A stretch of 64,000 bases of DNA from CBDIHH01 sp965279095 (GCA_965279095.1 CBDIHH010000007.1:1054001-1118000), one strand, 5' to 3'; shown: positions 35,931 through 44,928, counted from the first letter of the stretch. Notes: generated by a model not told the origin, from the letters alone. Translations and numbers: made by a program.

Positions 35931-36811
35931 GCCTGCGCATCCTCCTGTTCGGCCGCACCGGCCAGGTGGCCCGCGAACTCGTCGACGGCGCGGCGGCGGC
36001 CGGCCACCGCCTGACCGCCCTGTCACGGGACGAGGCCGACCTGACCCGTCCGGCCGAGATCGAGGCCGCCATCGGCAGGGGGCCCTGGGACCTTGTGATC
36101 AACGCCGCCGCCTATACCGCCGTCGACCGGGCCGAGACCGAGGCGGCCCTGGCGCTGGCGGTGAACGCCGAGGCCCCTGGCGTGATGGCCCGCGCCTGCG
36201 CCGCCCGGGGCCTGCCGCTGGTCCACCTGTCCACCGACTATGTCTTCGCCGGCGACCGGGCCGGCGCCTGGCGCGAGACCGATCCGACCGGGCCCGCGGG
36301 GGTCTACGGGCGCTCCAAGCTGGCCGGGGAGCAGGCCGTGGCGGCCGCGGGAGGGCGGGCGATGGTCCTGCGCACCTCCTGGGTGTTCTCACCGCACGGC
36401 TCCAACTTCGTCCGGACGATGCTGCGGATCGGCGCCGGCGGCGGCCCCGTGCGGGTGGTGGACGACCAGACCGGCCGCCCGACCTGCGCCGCCGACCTGG
36501 CGGATTTCATCCTGCAGGCCGCCCCGCGCCTGGCGGCGGGGGATGACGCCGCCGCCGGCCTGTTCCATTTCGCCGGGGCGGGCGCGGTCACCTGGCGAGG
36601 CTTGGCCGAGGCCGTCTTCGCCGAGGCCGGCCTGCCGGTGGTCGTCCTGCCCATCGCCACGACGGACTATCCCACCCCGGCGAAGCGGCCCATCAATTCG
36701 GTGCTGGACACATCGCGGCTGGAGGCGGCCTTCGCCTACCGGCCGCGCCCCTGGCGGATCGGGCTGAGCGAGACCATCGCCCGGCTGAAGACGGCAAAGG
36801 ACGAGGCATGA
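35927..36811 (+). CDS. rfbD: dTDP-4-dehydrorhamnose reductase
   Basis: Last step of dTDP-L-rhamnose synthesis; 294-residue SDR. LRILLFGRTGQVARELVDGA, then VINAAAYTAVDRAETEAALA, LVHLSTDYVFAGDRAGAWRE, catalytic YGRSKLAGEQAV, LRTSWVFSPHGSNFVRTML and VDDQTGRPTCAADLA match RmlD. The start is inferred as TTG at 35927, overlapping the rfbB stop as TTGA; no ATG or GTG is available close to the fold start, and the frame is open upstream inside rfbB. Confidence 0.93.
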   Translation: MSLRILLFGRTGQVARELVDGAAAAGHRLTALSRDEADLTRPAEIEAAIGRGPWDLVINAAAYTAVDRAETEAALALAVNAEAPGVMARACAARGLPLVHLSTDYVFAGDRAGAWRETDPTGPAGVYGRSKLAGEQAVAAAGGRAMVLRTSWVFSPHGSNFVRTMLRIGAGGGPVRVVDDQTGRPTCAADLADFILQAAPRLAAGDDAAAGLFHFAGAGAVTWRGLAEAVFAEAGLPVVVLPIATTDYPTPAKRPINSVLDTSRLEAAFAYRPRPWRIGLSETIARLKTAKDEA

Positions 36812-37671
36812 GGCGCGGCATCATCCTGGCCGGGGGTTCGGGCAGCCGACTGCACCCCCTGACCCTGGCGGTCTCCAAACAGCTGCTGCCGATCTACGAC
36901 AAGCCGATGATCTACTACCCCCTGTCGGTGCTGCTGCTGGCCGGAGTGCGCGAGATCCTCATCATCACCACCGCCAAGGACCAGGCCAATTTCCAGCGCC
37001 TGCTGGGCGACGGCGCCCAGTTGGGCCTGTCGATCTCCTATGTGGTCCAGCCCTCGCCCGGGGGCCTGGCCCAGGCCTATCTGCTCGGCGAGGCTTTCGT
37101 CCAGGGCAAGCCCAGCGTGCTGGTGCTGGGCGACAACCTGTTCTTCGGCGCCGGCTTCGGCGAAGCGCTCAAGGAGGCGTCGGACCGGGCCTTCGGGGCC
37201 ACCATCTTCGGCTATCAGGTGGCCGACGCCCGGGCCTATGGGGTGGTGGAGTTCGACCAGGCGCGCCGGGTGCTCAGCATCGAGGAGAAGCCCGCCAACC
37301 CCCGGTCGAGCTATGCGGTGACGGGCCTGTATTTCTACGATGGCCGGGCCAGCCAGCTGGCGCGCACCCTGACCCCCTCGGCGCGGGGCGAGCTGGAGAT
37401 CACCGATCTGAACCGCCTCTACCTGGAGGCCGGCGATCTCAGCGTCCAGGTGCTCGGCCGCGGCTTCGCCTGGCTGGACACCGGCACCCACGACTCCCTG
37501 CTCGAGGCGGGGGAGTTCGTGCGCACCATCGAGCACCGCCAGGGCCTGCGGGTAGGGGCCATCGAGGAGATCGCCTTCAACAGCGGCTGGATCGACCGCG
37601 CCCAGCTGCGCGCCCTCGCCGACACCCTCAACAACAGCTACGGCGCCTATCTGCGCCGGCTGGCGGAGTAG
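36808..37671 (+). CDS. rfbA: Glucose-1-phosphate thymidylyltransferase
   Basis: First committed step of dTDP-L-rhamnose synthesis; 287 residues. GIILAGGSGSRLHPLTLAVS is the nucleotide-binding signature, followed by KQLLPIYDKPMIYYPLSVLL, VQPSPGGLAQAYLLGEAFVQ, LGDNLFFGAGFGEAL, and FAWLDTGTHDSLLEAGEFVR. Overlaps rfbD by ATGA at 36808. Operon order C-B-D-A. Convergent with the EamA transporter, with four bases between the stops. Confidence 0.96.
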   Translation: MRRGIILAGGSGSRLHPLTLAVSKQLLPIYDKPMIYYPLSVLLLAGVREILIITTAKDQANFQRLLGDGAQLGLSISYVVQPSPGGLAQAYLLGEAFVQGKPSVLVLGDNLFFGAGFGEALKEASDRAFGATIFGYQVADARAYGVVEFDQARRVLSIEEKPANPRSSYAVTGLYFYDGRASQLARTLTPSARGELEITDLNRLYLEAGDLSVQVLGRGFAWLDTGTHDSLLEAGEFVRTIEHRQGLRVGAIEEIAFNSGWIDRAQLRALADTLNNSYGAYLRRLAE

Positions 37672-37675
37672 GCGC

Positions 37676-38611
37676 CTACAGGACGCCCTCGCCGAGAGCC
37701 GCGGCGATCCGCGCCCGGCGCGCCAGCTGCTGCTCCCGCCAGGTGATGAACAGGGTGGCGGCCATGATCACCGCCGCGCCCGCCAGGGTGAGGGCGGTGG
37801 GAATCTCGCCGAAAAAGACATAGCCGGCGGCGATGGCGAACAGCAGGCGGGTGTAGTCGAGGGGGGCCATGGCGGTGGCGTCGCCCACCGACATGCCCTT
37901 GATGAAGGTCCACTGGTTCACCGCCGCGAACAGCCCCAGGGCCGTCAGCAGCATCAGGTCGCGGGCGCCTGGCCAGCGCCACACCAGCAGGGCCGAGGGC
38001 AGGGACAGGATCACGCCCAGGATCGACGCCCAGGCCAGGACGGTGAGGGGACTGTGGTCCTGGGTCAGGGACTTCATGCCGGTGATCGACAGGGCCAGGA
38101 CGAAGGACGAGGCCAGGGCGGCGGCCTGCGGCAGGCCCGGGGCGGCCCCCGCGCTCCAGGGGTGCAGCATCAGCAGCACGCCGCAGAAGCCCACCACCAC
38201 CGCCGCCAGCCGGGGCAGGTTCACCGCCTCGCGCAGCACCAGGATCGCCAGGGGCACGATCCACAGGGGGCGGGTGAAGGAGAGGGCGTTGGCCTCGGCC
38301 ATCGGCAGGGTCTGGAAGGAATACAGCTGCAGGATCACCCCGACCATGCTGCAGCCCGCCCGGAACAGCAGCGCCGGCATCCGCCGCGACGCCAGCACCG
38401 CCCGGGGCGCCCGCAGGACGAAGGGCGCCACCACCAGCAGCGTGCCCAGCTGGCGGTAGAAGTTCTGCAGCGGCGCCGGATAGTCGGTCCCCAGGGATTT
38501 GACCAGGGTGGTCATGGCCACGAAGGTGACGGCGGACACCAGCATCCAGCCCGCCCCCTGGACATTGGGGCCGAGGGCGAGGAAGCGGCCGCGGGCGCTC
38601 ATGCCCGGCAT
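37676..38611 (-). CDS. EamA/DMT superfamily transporter
   Basis: A 311-residue membrane protein with about ten hydrophobic helices in two EamA halves (for example MLVSAVTFVAMTTLVKSLGT at residues 23-42, LAAVVVGFCGVLLMLHPW, LALSITGMKSLTQDHSPLTV, TALTLAGAAVIMAATLFITW). The internal duplication and length are those of drug/metabolite exporters of the RhaT/YdcZ class. Substrate unknown. The ATG at 38611 is used; MSARG at 38602 is an equally possible start. Confidence 0.87.
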   Translation of the reverse strand: MPGMSARGRFLALGPNVQGAGWMLVSAVTFVAMTTLVKSLGTDYPAPLQNFYRQLGTLLVVAPFVLRAPRAVLASRRMPALLFRAGCSMVGVILQLYSFQTLPMAEANALSFTRPLWIVPLAILVLREAVNLPRLAAVVVGFCGVLLMLHPWSAGAAPGLPQAAALASSFVLALSITGMKSLTQDHSPLTVLAWASILGVILSLPSALLVWRWPGARDLMLLTALGLFAAVNQWTFIKGMSVGDATAMAPLDYTRLLFAIAAGYVFFGEIPTALTLAGAAVIMAATLFITWREQQLARRARIAAALGEGVL

Positions 38612-38614
38612 CCC

Positions 38615-40117
38615 CTAGCGGGCGAAGGCGAACAGGGCGAAGGCCAAGCCCGCCACGGCGATGCCCAGGGCGAACCACACCAGGCGGCCATGAGGCTCGG
38701 CCGGCGCGACGACGGCGACGGGCGGCGGCGCCTCGGCGTGGCGGGCCAGGCCCTCGAGGATGCGCAGGCCCTCGCCGAGCAGTCGCTTGACCTGGGCCGG
38801 CGGGGCCAGCTCGCGCATCATCCAGCGCCGGGCGATGGGATCGGCCGCGGCCCAGATGTCGTGCGCCGGGTCGATGCGCCGGGCGACGCCCTCCACCGTG
38901 ACCATGGTCTTCTGCAGCAGCACCAGTTCGGGCCGCAGTTTCATGTCGAACAGGGCGGTGATCTCAAACAGCTGGGTCAGCAGCCGGCCCATGGACACCT
39001 GCTCGGCGGGCAGGCCGAAGATGGGCTCGCCCACGGCGCGCAGGGCCTGGGCGAAGGTGGCCACCTGGTGGCCGGCGGGCACATAGCCGGCGTCGAAATG
39101 CACCTGGGCGATGCGCAGATAGTCCCGCTGCAGGAAGCCCCACAGGATTTCGGCGAGGTAGCGGCGCTCGCGCGGGCCGAGCCGGCCGATGATGCCGAAG
39201 TCCACCGCCGTCAGCACCGCCGGGGCGGCGACGAACAGGTTCCCCTCGTGCAGGTCGGCGTGGAACACCCCGTGGTCCAGGGCCTGGCTGAGGAAGGCGC
39301 GGGTGAGGTTGTCGGCCAGGCGCGGCCGGTCGAGCCCCGGCTGGTCCAGGGCGGCGGGATCGGAGAGGGGTTGGCCCTCGGCCCAGGTCAGGGTCAGCAC
39401 CCGCTTGCCGACGCCCTCCCACAGCACCTTCGGCGCGCGCATATAGTCGTCGCCGGCCATGATCTCGCCGAGCTCGGAGGCGCCGGCGGCCTCCATGCGC
39501 ATGTCCAGCTCCAGCTCCAGCGACCGGGCCACCGCCGCCACGGCGCCGGCGGGATCCAGGCGTCGCGCCTCGGGGCCCAGGCGCGAGGCCAGCCTGGCCG
39601 CCAGATGCATGGCGCGGATGTCGGCGGCGACCCGCCGCTCGATCCCCGGCCGCAGCACCTTGACGGCCACCTTGCGGCCATCCTTCAGCCAGGCCGGGTG
39701 GGCCTGGGCGAGGGAGGCTGCGGCGATCGGCTCGCCGAAAACCTCGAACAGATCCTGTACCGGACGGTCCAGCGCCTCGGCCACCTCGGCCCGGGCCACG
39801 TCGGTGGGGAAGGGCGCCAGATGGTCCTTCAGCCGCGACAGGTCGTCGGCGAAGGCGGCCCCGAAGATATCGGCCCGGGTCGACAGCACCTGGCCCAGCT
39901 TGATCGCCGCGGGTCCCAGCCGCTCCAGGGCCGTCGCCAGCCGCTCCCCGGGGCGCCCCTGGCGGGCCTGCGGCCCGGCGAACAGGCGCAGGCCGCGGGC
40001 CAGCAGCCGCGCGCTCGGGGGCAGGGCCGGCTCCAGGTCACGGGGCAGGATGGCGTCCGCGCGCACCAGCACCCAGGCGGCGCCGACCAGCCGGCCGAAG
40101 GACTCGATGTCACTCAC
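38615..40117 (-). CDS. ubiB: UbiB-type protein kinase-like ATPase of ubiquinone synthesis
   Basis: Atypical kinase/ATPase that supports ubiquinone biosynthesis at the inner membrane. The 500-residue protein holds the KxGQ motif in AIKLGQVLSTRADIFG (about residues 92-107), the Ala-rich loop IAAASLAQAHPAWLKDGRKV with the invariant lysine, and HADLHEGNLFVAAPAVLTAVDFG as catalytic and metal loops. A C-terminal helix LVWFALGIAVAGLAFALFAF anchors it in the membrane. It follows ubiE by nine bases on the same strand, so they form an operon. Confidence 0.94.
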   Translation of the reverse strand: MSDIESFGRLVGAAWVLVRADAILPRDLEPALPPSARLLARGLRLFAGPQARQGRPGERLATALERLGPAAIKLGQVLSTRADIFGAAFADDLSRLKDHLAPFPTDVARAEVAEALDRPVQDLFEVFGEPIAAASLAQAHPAWLKDGRKVAVKVLRPGIERRVAADIRAMHLAARLASRLGPEARRLDPAGAVAAVARSLELELDMRMEAAGASELGEIMAGDDYMRAPKVLWEGVGKRVLTLTWAEGQPLSDPAALDQPGLDRPRLADNLTRAFLSQALDHGVFHADLHEGNLFVAAPAVLTAVDFGIIGRLGPRERRYLAEILWGFLQRDYLRIAQVHFDAGYVPAGHQVATFAQALRAVGEPIFGLPAEQVSMGRLLTQLFEITALFDMKLRPELVLLQKTMVTVEGVARRIDPAHDIWAAADPIARRWMMRELAPPAQVKRLLGEGLRILEGLARHAEAPPPVAVVAPAEPHGRLVWFALGIAVAGLAFALFAFAR

Positions 40118-40126
40118 CGTCGTGCC

Positions 40127-40885
40127 TCAGACCGCCCAGCCGTGGTGCAGGGCGACGACCCCGGCGGTGAAGTTGGTGTAGCCGACCCGCGAGAAGCCGG
40201 CCTCGCGCATCAGCTGCGCCAGGGTCTCCTGGTCAGGGAAGCGCCGGATGCTCTCCACCAGGTAGCGGTAGGCCTCCTTGTCGCCGGCCACGAGGCCGCC
40301 GATGGTCGGGATGACCTTGAAGGAATAGCTGTCGTAGGCGGCGGCCAGGGCCTCGGTCACCGGCCGTGAGAATTCCAGGCACAGGAAGCGGCCCCCTGGC
40401 TTCAGCACCCGGCGGGCTTCCTTCAGGGCGCCCAGGGTGTCGGTGACATTGCGCAGGCCAAAGCCGATTGTATAGGCGTCCGCCGCCCCGTCCGGCAGGG
40501 GCAGGGTCTGGGCGTCGGCGACGGTCCAGGTTATCTCCGGCGCCGCGCCCCGCCGCTGGCCGGCGGCGATCATCTCGGCGTTGATATCCATGACGTGGAT
40601 CGCCGCGTCGGCGCCGCCCCGGCGCAGCTGGGCCGCGCGGGCCAGCTTGGCGTAGCGGCGGGCCAGGTCGCCGGTGCCGCCCGCGCAGTCGACGATGACC
40701 TCCCCCGGCTGCGGGTTCAGCCGCGCCGCGGTCATGTCCTTCCAGACCCGGTGGAGGCCGGCGGACATCAGGTCGTTCATCAGGTCGTAGCGGCCGGCCA
40801 CGCGGTCGAACACCCCGCGGACGAGGCCCGACTTGGCGGCGGCGTCCACGTCGCGGAAACCGAAGGGGGCGGAGGCTTGGGTCAT
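40127..40885 (-). CDS. ubiE: Ubiquinone/menaquinone C-methyltransferase UbiE
   Basis: SAM-dependent C-methylation in ubiquinone synthesis. The 252-residue protein shows the UbiE signatures VRGVFDRVAGRYDLMNDLMS (about 24-43), SAGLHRVWKDM, EVIVDCAGGTGDLARRYAKL (SAM loop), ADAYTIGFGLRNVTDTLGAL and VLKPGGRFLCLEFSRP. Upstream gene of the ubiE-ubiB pair. Its start lies 75 bases from mutM on the opposite strand, a divergent arrangement I recall from Caulobacter near dnaA. Confidence 0.96.
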   Translation of the reverse strand: MTQASAPFGFRDVDAAAKSGLVRGVFDRVAGRYDLMNDLMSAGLHRVWKDMTAARLNPQPGEVIVDCAGGTGDLARRYAKLARAAQLRRGGADAAIHVMDINAEMIAAGQRRGAAPEITWTVADAQTLPLPDGAADAYTIGFGLRNVTDTLGALKEARRVLKPGGRFLCLEFSRPVTEALAAAYDSYSFKVIPTIGGLVAGDKEAYRYLVESIRRFPDQETLAQLMREAGFSRVGYTNFTAGVVALHHGWAV

Positions 40886-40959
40886 GACTGTCTCTTAAGC
40901 GCATGGGCGCGGGCGCGCTAGCAGGTGCATCCGGCCGCGTCGCGGGCTATGGCCATGGC

Positions 40960-41820
40960 ATGCCCGAGCTTCCCGAGGTCGAGACCGTGCGCCGGGGCCT
41001 CCAGCCCGTCCTGGAGGGCCAGCGCCTGACGGCGGTCCGCGCCAACCGCCCGGACCTGCGCTTTCCCCTGCCCGACGGGTTTGTCCAGCGCCTCACCGGC
41101 GCCGTGGTGCTGTCGCTGGACCGGCGGGCCAAATACCTGCTGGCGCCCCTGGACCGGGGCGACACCCTGGTGATGCACCTGGGCATGACCGGCCGGTTCG
41201 AGATCGACGGCGCCGACAAGACCCGGCCCGGGGCCTTCCGCCACGCCGTCGCCGCCGACGACAAGCACGCCCATGTGGTGTTCGAGACCGGCGCCGGCAG
41301 TCGCATCACCTATTACGATCCGCGCCGGTTCGGCTTCATGGGCCTGATCGCCACCGAGGGCATGGAAGACCACCCCTGGTTCAGCGGCATGGGACCCGAG
41401 CCCCTCGGCCCCGGCCTGGACGCCGCCTATCTTCAGGCCGCGTTTTCCGGCCGCAAGCAGAGCCCCAAGACCCTGCTGCTCGACCAGCGGATCGTCGCCG
41501 GCCTCGGCAACATCTATGTCTGCGAGGCCCTGCACCGGGCGCGCATCTCGCCCAAGATCGCCGCCGGGCGCATCGGCAAGGCCCGCATCGGGGCCCTCGC
41601 GGGGGCCATCAAGACGGTTCTCTCCGAGGCCATCGCCGCGGGGGGCTCCACCCTACGCGATTTCGCCGCCTCCGACGGGGCCCTCGGCTATTTCCAGCAC
41701 ACCTTCCAGGTCTATGGCCGCGAGGGCCAGCCCTGCCTGCGCCAGGGGTGCGCGGGGGTGATCGCCCGCATCGTCCAAGGGGGGCGATCGACCTTCTTCT
41801 GCCCCGTTTGCCAGCGATAG
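40960..41820 (+). CDS. mutM: Formamidopyrimidine-DNA glycosylase
   Basis: Base-excision repair glycosylase/AP lyase that removes 8-oxoguanine. The 286-residue protein begins MPELPEVETVRRGL, giving the catalytic Pro2 and Glu3, which fixes the start at 40960. LDRRAKYLLAPL holds the conserved lysine, MHLGMTGRFEI and YYDPRRFGFMGL follow, and LLLDQRIVAGLGNIYVCEAL precedes the C-terminal zinc finger C-x-x-x-x-C...FFCPVCQR. All functional residues are present. Confidence 0.97.
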   Translation: MPELPEVETVRRGLQPVLEGQRLTAVRANRPDLRFPLPDGFVQRLTGAVVLSLDRRAKYLLAPLDRGDTLVMHLGMTGRFEIDGADKTRPGAFRHAVAADDKHAHVVFETGAGSRITYYDPRRFGFMGLIATEGMEDHPWFSGMGPEPLGPGLDAAYLQAAFSGRKQSPKTLLLDQRIVAGLGNIYVCEALHRARISPKIAAGRIGKARIGALAGAIKTVLSEAIAAGGSTLRDFAASDGALGYFQHTFQVYGREGQPCLRQGCAGVIARIVQGGRSTFFCPVCQR

Positions 41821-41827
41821 GCCGCCA

Positions 41828-42703
41828 ATGGCCCGCCTTGCCGCCGCCTTGTTGATCGCCGTGATGGCGGCTCTTGCCCCGGCGGGCCCCGGCCCCAGGG
41901 CCGAGCCCCCGGTGTGGATCGTGCGGGACGCCGATTCCGAGATCGTCCTGTTCGGCTCCCTGCACCTGCTCCCCGCGGGGGTCGACTGGCGCCCGGCCGC
42001 CCTGACCCGCGCCCTGGGGCAGGCGGACGACCTGTGGTTCGAACTGCCCCTGGACAGCGCCGCCGCCGCCGAGGTCCAGCAGCGGGCCCTGGCGCACAGC
42101 CAGCTGCCCGCGGGCCAGACCCTGTCAGCCCTGTTGTCGGCCGCCGCCCGGCAGCGCCTGGCGCGCCTCTGCCGCGAGGTGGGGGTCCCCCTGTCGGTGG
42201 TCGAGCGGATGCAGCCCTGGTACGCCGAGACCGTCCTCGGCGTCGCCGTCTACCGGCGGCAGGGCGCTGTGGCCGAGGAGGGGGTGGAGCGCCAGATCGC
42301 CGCCGCCGCCCCCCCGGGGGCGCGGCTGGAGGCCTTCGAGACCGGCGCTCAACAGATCGACATGTTCACCCAGGGCAGCCAGGCCGAGCAGGTCCGCTCG
42401 CTGGAGGATTCCCTCAGGGAGCTCGAGACCGATCCCGGCTTCGTGCCCCGCCTGGTCAAGCTGTGGATGAGCGCCGACGTGCGCGCCCTGGACCGGCAGG
42501 TGGTCGGCAAGCTGCGCCGCAGCGACCCCGACCAGTACCGACGGCTGCTGGCCGACCGCAACCGCGCCTGGCTGCCGATGATCGAGACGCGCCTGGCAGG
42601 CTCGGGGCGCACGGTGATGGTCGTCGGCATCGGCCATCTGATCGGCCGCGACGGTCTGCCGGCGCTCCTGCGCGCGCGGGGCGTGACAGTCGAGGGCCCC
42701 TGA
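41828..42703 (+). CDS. TraB/GumN family protein, exported
   Basis: A 291-residue protein with signal peptide MARLAAALLIAVMAALAPAG. The mature domain shows the GumN/TraB pattern: WIVRDADSEIVLFGSLHLLP (about 32-51, with the conserved GxxH), DDLWFELPLDSAAAAE with its acidic residue, RMQPWYAETVLGVA, and near the C-terminus VMVVGIGHLIGRDGLPALLR with the second G-x-x-H. The family is predicted to be metal-dependent hydrolases acting outside the cytoplasm. It follows mutM by seven bases, so they may share a transcript. Confidence 0.86.
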   Translation: MARLAAALLIAVMAALAPAGPGPRAEPPVWIVRDADSEIVLFGSLHLLPAGVDWRPAALTRALGQADDLWFELPLDSAAAAEVQQRALAHSQLPAGQTLSALLSAAARQRLARLCREVGVPLSVVERMQPWYAETVLGVAVYRRQGAVAEEGVERQIAAAAPPGARLEAFETGAQQIDMFTQGSQAEQVRSLEDSLRELETDPGFVPRLVKLWMSADVRALDRQVVGKLRRSDPDQYRRLLADRNRAWLPMIETRLAGSGRTVMVVGIGHLIGRDGLPALLRARGVTVEGP

Positions 42704-42728
42704 TCGGGGGCTCCGGCGCCCGTTTTCG

Positions 42729-42757
42729 TTGACGCCGCCGGCCCGCGTCTGTATACG
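42729..42757 (+). promoter_or_regulatory. Sigma-70-type promoter of rpsT
   Basis: TTGACG (42729-42734), a 17-base spacer, and TATACG (42752-42757). Transcription would begin near 42764 and give a leader of about 68 bases containing a small hairpin CTCGC-TGA-GCGAG (42786-42798). The strong consensus fits a ribosomal protein gene. Confidence 0.75.
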
Positions 42758-42831
42758 CGCGCCTTCCGATAAGCCGCGTCCGGGCCTCGCTGAGCGAGAG
42801 ACCGCGCGCCGACCGCAAAGAACGAGACTCC

Positions 42832-43101
42832 ATGGCCAACACGCCCGGCTCCAAGAAGGCGATCCGCAAGATCGCTCGCCGCACCGAGGTCAACAAGAAC
42901 CGCCGCTCGCGGGTGCGCACCTATCTGCGCAAGTTCGAGGAGGCGCTCACCGGGGGCGACACCGAGGTCGCCAAGTCGGCGTTCATCGTCGCTCAGTCCG
43001 AGCTGATGCGCGCCGTTTCCAAGGGCGTGGTGCACAAGAATACGGGGGCGCGCAAAGTGTCGCGCCTCGCCGCGGCGCTCAAGAAACTGTCCGCGGCCTG
43101 A
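42832..43101 (+). CDS. rpsT: 30S ribosomal protein S20
   Basis: Small-subunit protein that binds 16S rRNA; 89 residues, normal length. Begins MANTPGSKKAIRKIARRTEV, followed by NKNRRSRVRTYLRKFEEAL, AKSAFIVAQSELMRAVSKGV and HKNTGARKVSRLAAALKKL, the S20 consensus. It has its own promoter (42729) and an intrinsic terminator (43161-43188), so it is probably monocistronic. Located directly upstream of dnaA as in other Caulobacterales. Confidence 0.97.
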   Translation: MANTPGSKKAIRKIARRTEVNKNRRSRVRTYLRKFEEALTGGDTEVAKSAFIVAQSELMRAVSKGVVHKNTGARKVSRLAAALKKLSAA

Positions 43102-43160
43102 TCGACTTGCGGGCGGCCTTGGCGCCGCCCAAGCCGGATTCACGAGAGAATTCAAAGCCA

Positions 43161-43188
43161 CTCCGGCCCCAAAAGGGCCGGAGTTTTT
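43161..43188 (+). terminator. Rho-independent terminator after rpsT
   Basis: Nine-base perfect stem CTCCGGCCC / GGGCCGGAG with loop CAAAA followed by TTTTT (43184-43188). It lies 60 bases past the rpsT stop and should isolate rpsT from dnaA. Confidence 0.9.
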
Positions 43189-43494
43189 CTGTACGCCCAA
43201 TCGGGGAAAAGGCGCCTTTTGTTAGGCTTGGCGGAGCGGAATTCCGCTTTCCCTTGGCGGGCGAGGGGGACTCGCGTGTCAACCAGATTATCTTAAGTTC
43301 GAGCCAAGAATCCCCGTTGATTCCCTCGGTCGGCTGAATACTCTTGGGCTGGTAACGCTCTTCCATCTTATGACGGATGATAAAACGGCAGCTGGGGATA
43401 CGGTTGTATCCACGGCGTAAGGATCTGTTTGCGTTCAACAATTTGATCGTTTGCCGCGGGGGCGGGCGGTCATGATCGGTCGAGGGTCGGTTTG
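43189..43494 (+). promoter_or_regulatory. dnaA upstream control region
   Basis: About 300 bases without a gene and visibly less GC-rich than its surroundings. It contains two perfect 14-base palindromes, AAAAGGCGCCTTTT (43207-43220) and AGCGGAATTCCGCT (43235-43248); three GANTC sites within 55 bases (GACTC 43269, GAATC 43308, GATTC 43319), with a fourth at 43137; and GTATCCACG (43406-43414), a 7/9 match to the DnaA box. A weak promoter TTGATT...TACTCT (43317-43344) is possible. GANTC is the CcrM methylation target that times dnaA transcription in Caulobacter, so cell-cycle control is plausible. I do not call oriC here. Confidence 0.55.
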
Positions 43495-44928
43495 ATGGCA
43501 GGTGTAGGACTGGCGGGTAGCCCCGTGGCGACGCCCGTGGGGGCGGTGTGGGGCAAGGCCTGCGCCGCGCTGCGCAGCGAGCTCGGCGACGACACCTTCG
43601 GCTCCTGGCTGGCCCAGGCCGCCTTGAAGGAGGCGCCGGGGGGCGTCCTGATGCTGGTGGCCCAGACCGGCTACGCCCGCGACTGGATTCGCCGCAACGC
43701 CTGGCGCCGCATCTCCGAGCTGTGGGACAATCTCGATCCCCTGCATCGGCCGCTGCAGCTGATCTCCCGCTCGGACTTCGACGACCGCCGTCCGGCCGCC
43801 GACGCCCAGGGCGCCGCCTCTCCGGCGCCGACGCCGACGCCGGCCGCCAGCCCCCGTGCCGTCCCGGCCGACGCCGTGGCCAAGCCGGCGGGCCTGCAGG
43901 ACCGCTTCAAGCTCGACGGCTTCGTGGTCGGCCCGGCCAATGAATTCGCCTTCGCCGTGGCCCGGCGCGTGGCCTCCTGGGCCGACGGCCATTTCAACCC
44001 GGTGCTGTTCCACGGCCCCTACGGCTTCGGCAAGACCCACCTGCTGCACGCCATGGCCTGGGAGGCCCTGCGCACCGAGCCCACCAAGAAGGTCGTCTAC
44101 CTCACCGCCGAGCGGTTCCTGTCGACCTTCGTCAAGGCGGTGATGGACAAGCAGATGGGGGCGTTCAAGGACGAGTTGCGCGCCGCCGACCTGCTGCTGA
44201 TCGACGATGTCCATTTCGTCGGCGGCAAGCAGTCCACCCAGGAGGAACTGCTCAACACCCTGGCCGCCCTGATGGAGGACGGTCGCCGGGTGGTGCTCAC
44301 CGCCGACCGGGCGCCCGCCGACCTGTCCGAGATCGATCCGCGCCTGCGCTCGCACCTGTCCGCGGGCCTGGTCTGCGGCATCGAGCCCGCCGACCGCAAC
44401 CTTCGCCTGGGCATCCTCGAGCGCAAGCTTGAGCTGCTGTCGCGCCAGCACGACTTCCGTCGCTCGGCCGAGGCCCGTCCTGAGGTGCTGGAATTCCTCG
44501 CCGACCGCTTCACCGACAGCGTCCGCGAACTGGAGGGCGCCCTGAACACCCTGGTGGCCCGCCTGCACGAGGGGGTCTGCACCGTCAGTCTCGACGAGGC
44601 CCAGGCCATCCTGCGGCCCCACCTGCGCGGGGGCGAGAAGCGCATCACCGTCGACGACATCCAGAAGGCCGCATCGGAACATTTCGGCCTGAAACAGGCG
44701 GACCTGATCTCCGAGCGCCGCAACCGCTCGGTGGCCCGCCCGCGCCAGGCCGCCATGTGGCTGGCCAAGCAGCTCACCACCCGCTCCCTGCCCGACATCG
44801 GCCGCCGCTTCGGGGGCCGCGACCACACCACGGTGCTGCACGCCGTGCGCCGGATCGAGGCCCTGAAGGCCGAGGACCCGCAGCTGACGCGGGACCTGGA
44901 GACCCTCATCCGGAAACTGCGCGGCTAG
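43495..44928 (+). CDS. dnaA: Chromosomal replication initiator protein DnaA
   Basis: Binds DnaA boxes and melts the origin. The 477-residue protein has domain I (VWGKACAALRSELGDDTFGS, DWIRRNAWRRISELWD), a Pro/Ala-rich linker (about residues 100-130), the AAA+ core with Walker A GPYGFGKTHLLHAMAWEA (about 174-191), Walker B ADLLLIDDVHFVGGKQST, and the DNA-binding domain with RPRQAAMWLAKQLTTRSLPD and RRFGGRDHTTVLHAVRRIE as the signature. ATG at 43495 is used; the TTG just before it would add one residue. Confidence 0.97.
   Translation: MAGVGLAGSPVATPVGAVWGKACAALRSELGDDTFGSWLAQAALKEAPGGVLMLVAQTGYARDWIRRNAWRRISELWDNLDPLHRPLQLISRSDFDDRRPAADAQGAASPAPTPTPAASPRAVPADAVAKPAGLQDRFKLDGFVVGPANEFAFAVARRVASWADGHFNPVLFHGPYGFGKTHLLHAMAWEALRTEPTKKVVYLTAERFLSTFVKAVMDKQMGAFKDELRAADLLLIDDVHFVGGKQSTQEELLNTLAALMEDGRRVVLTADRAPADLSEIDPRLRSHLSAGLVCGIEPADRNLRLGILERKLELLSRQHDFRRSAEARPEVLEFLADRFTDSVRELEGALNTLVARLHEGVCTVSLDEAQAILRPHLRGGEKRITVDDIQKAASEHFGLKQADLISERRNRSVARPRQAAMWLAKQLTTRSLPDIGRRFGGRDHTTVLHAVRRIEALKAEDPQLTRDLETLIRKLRG

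Noticed and set aside
43189..43494. Possible chromosomal origin upstream of dnaA
   Set aside because: Only one weak DnaA-box match, no box array and no clear AT-rich unwinding element; in Caulobacterales the origin is usually placed elsewhere near dnaA (by hemE), so I kept it as a regulatory region only.
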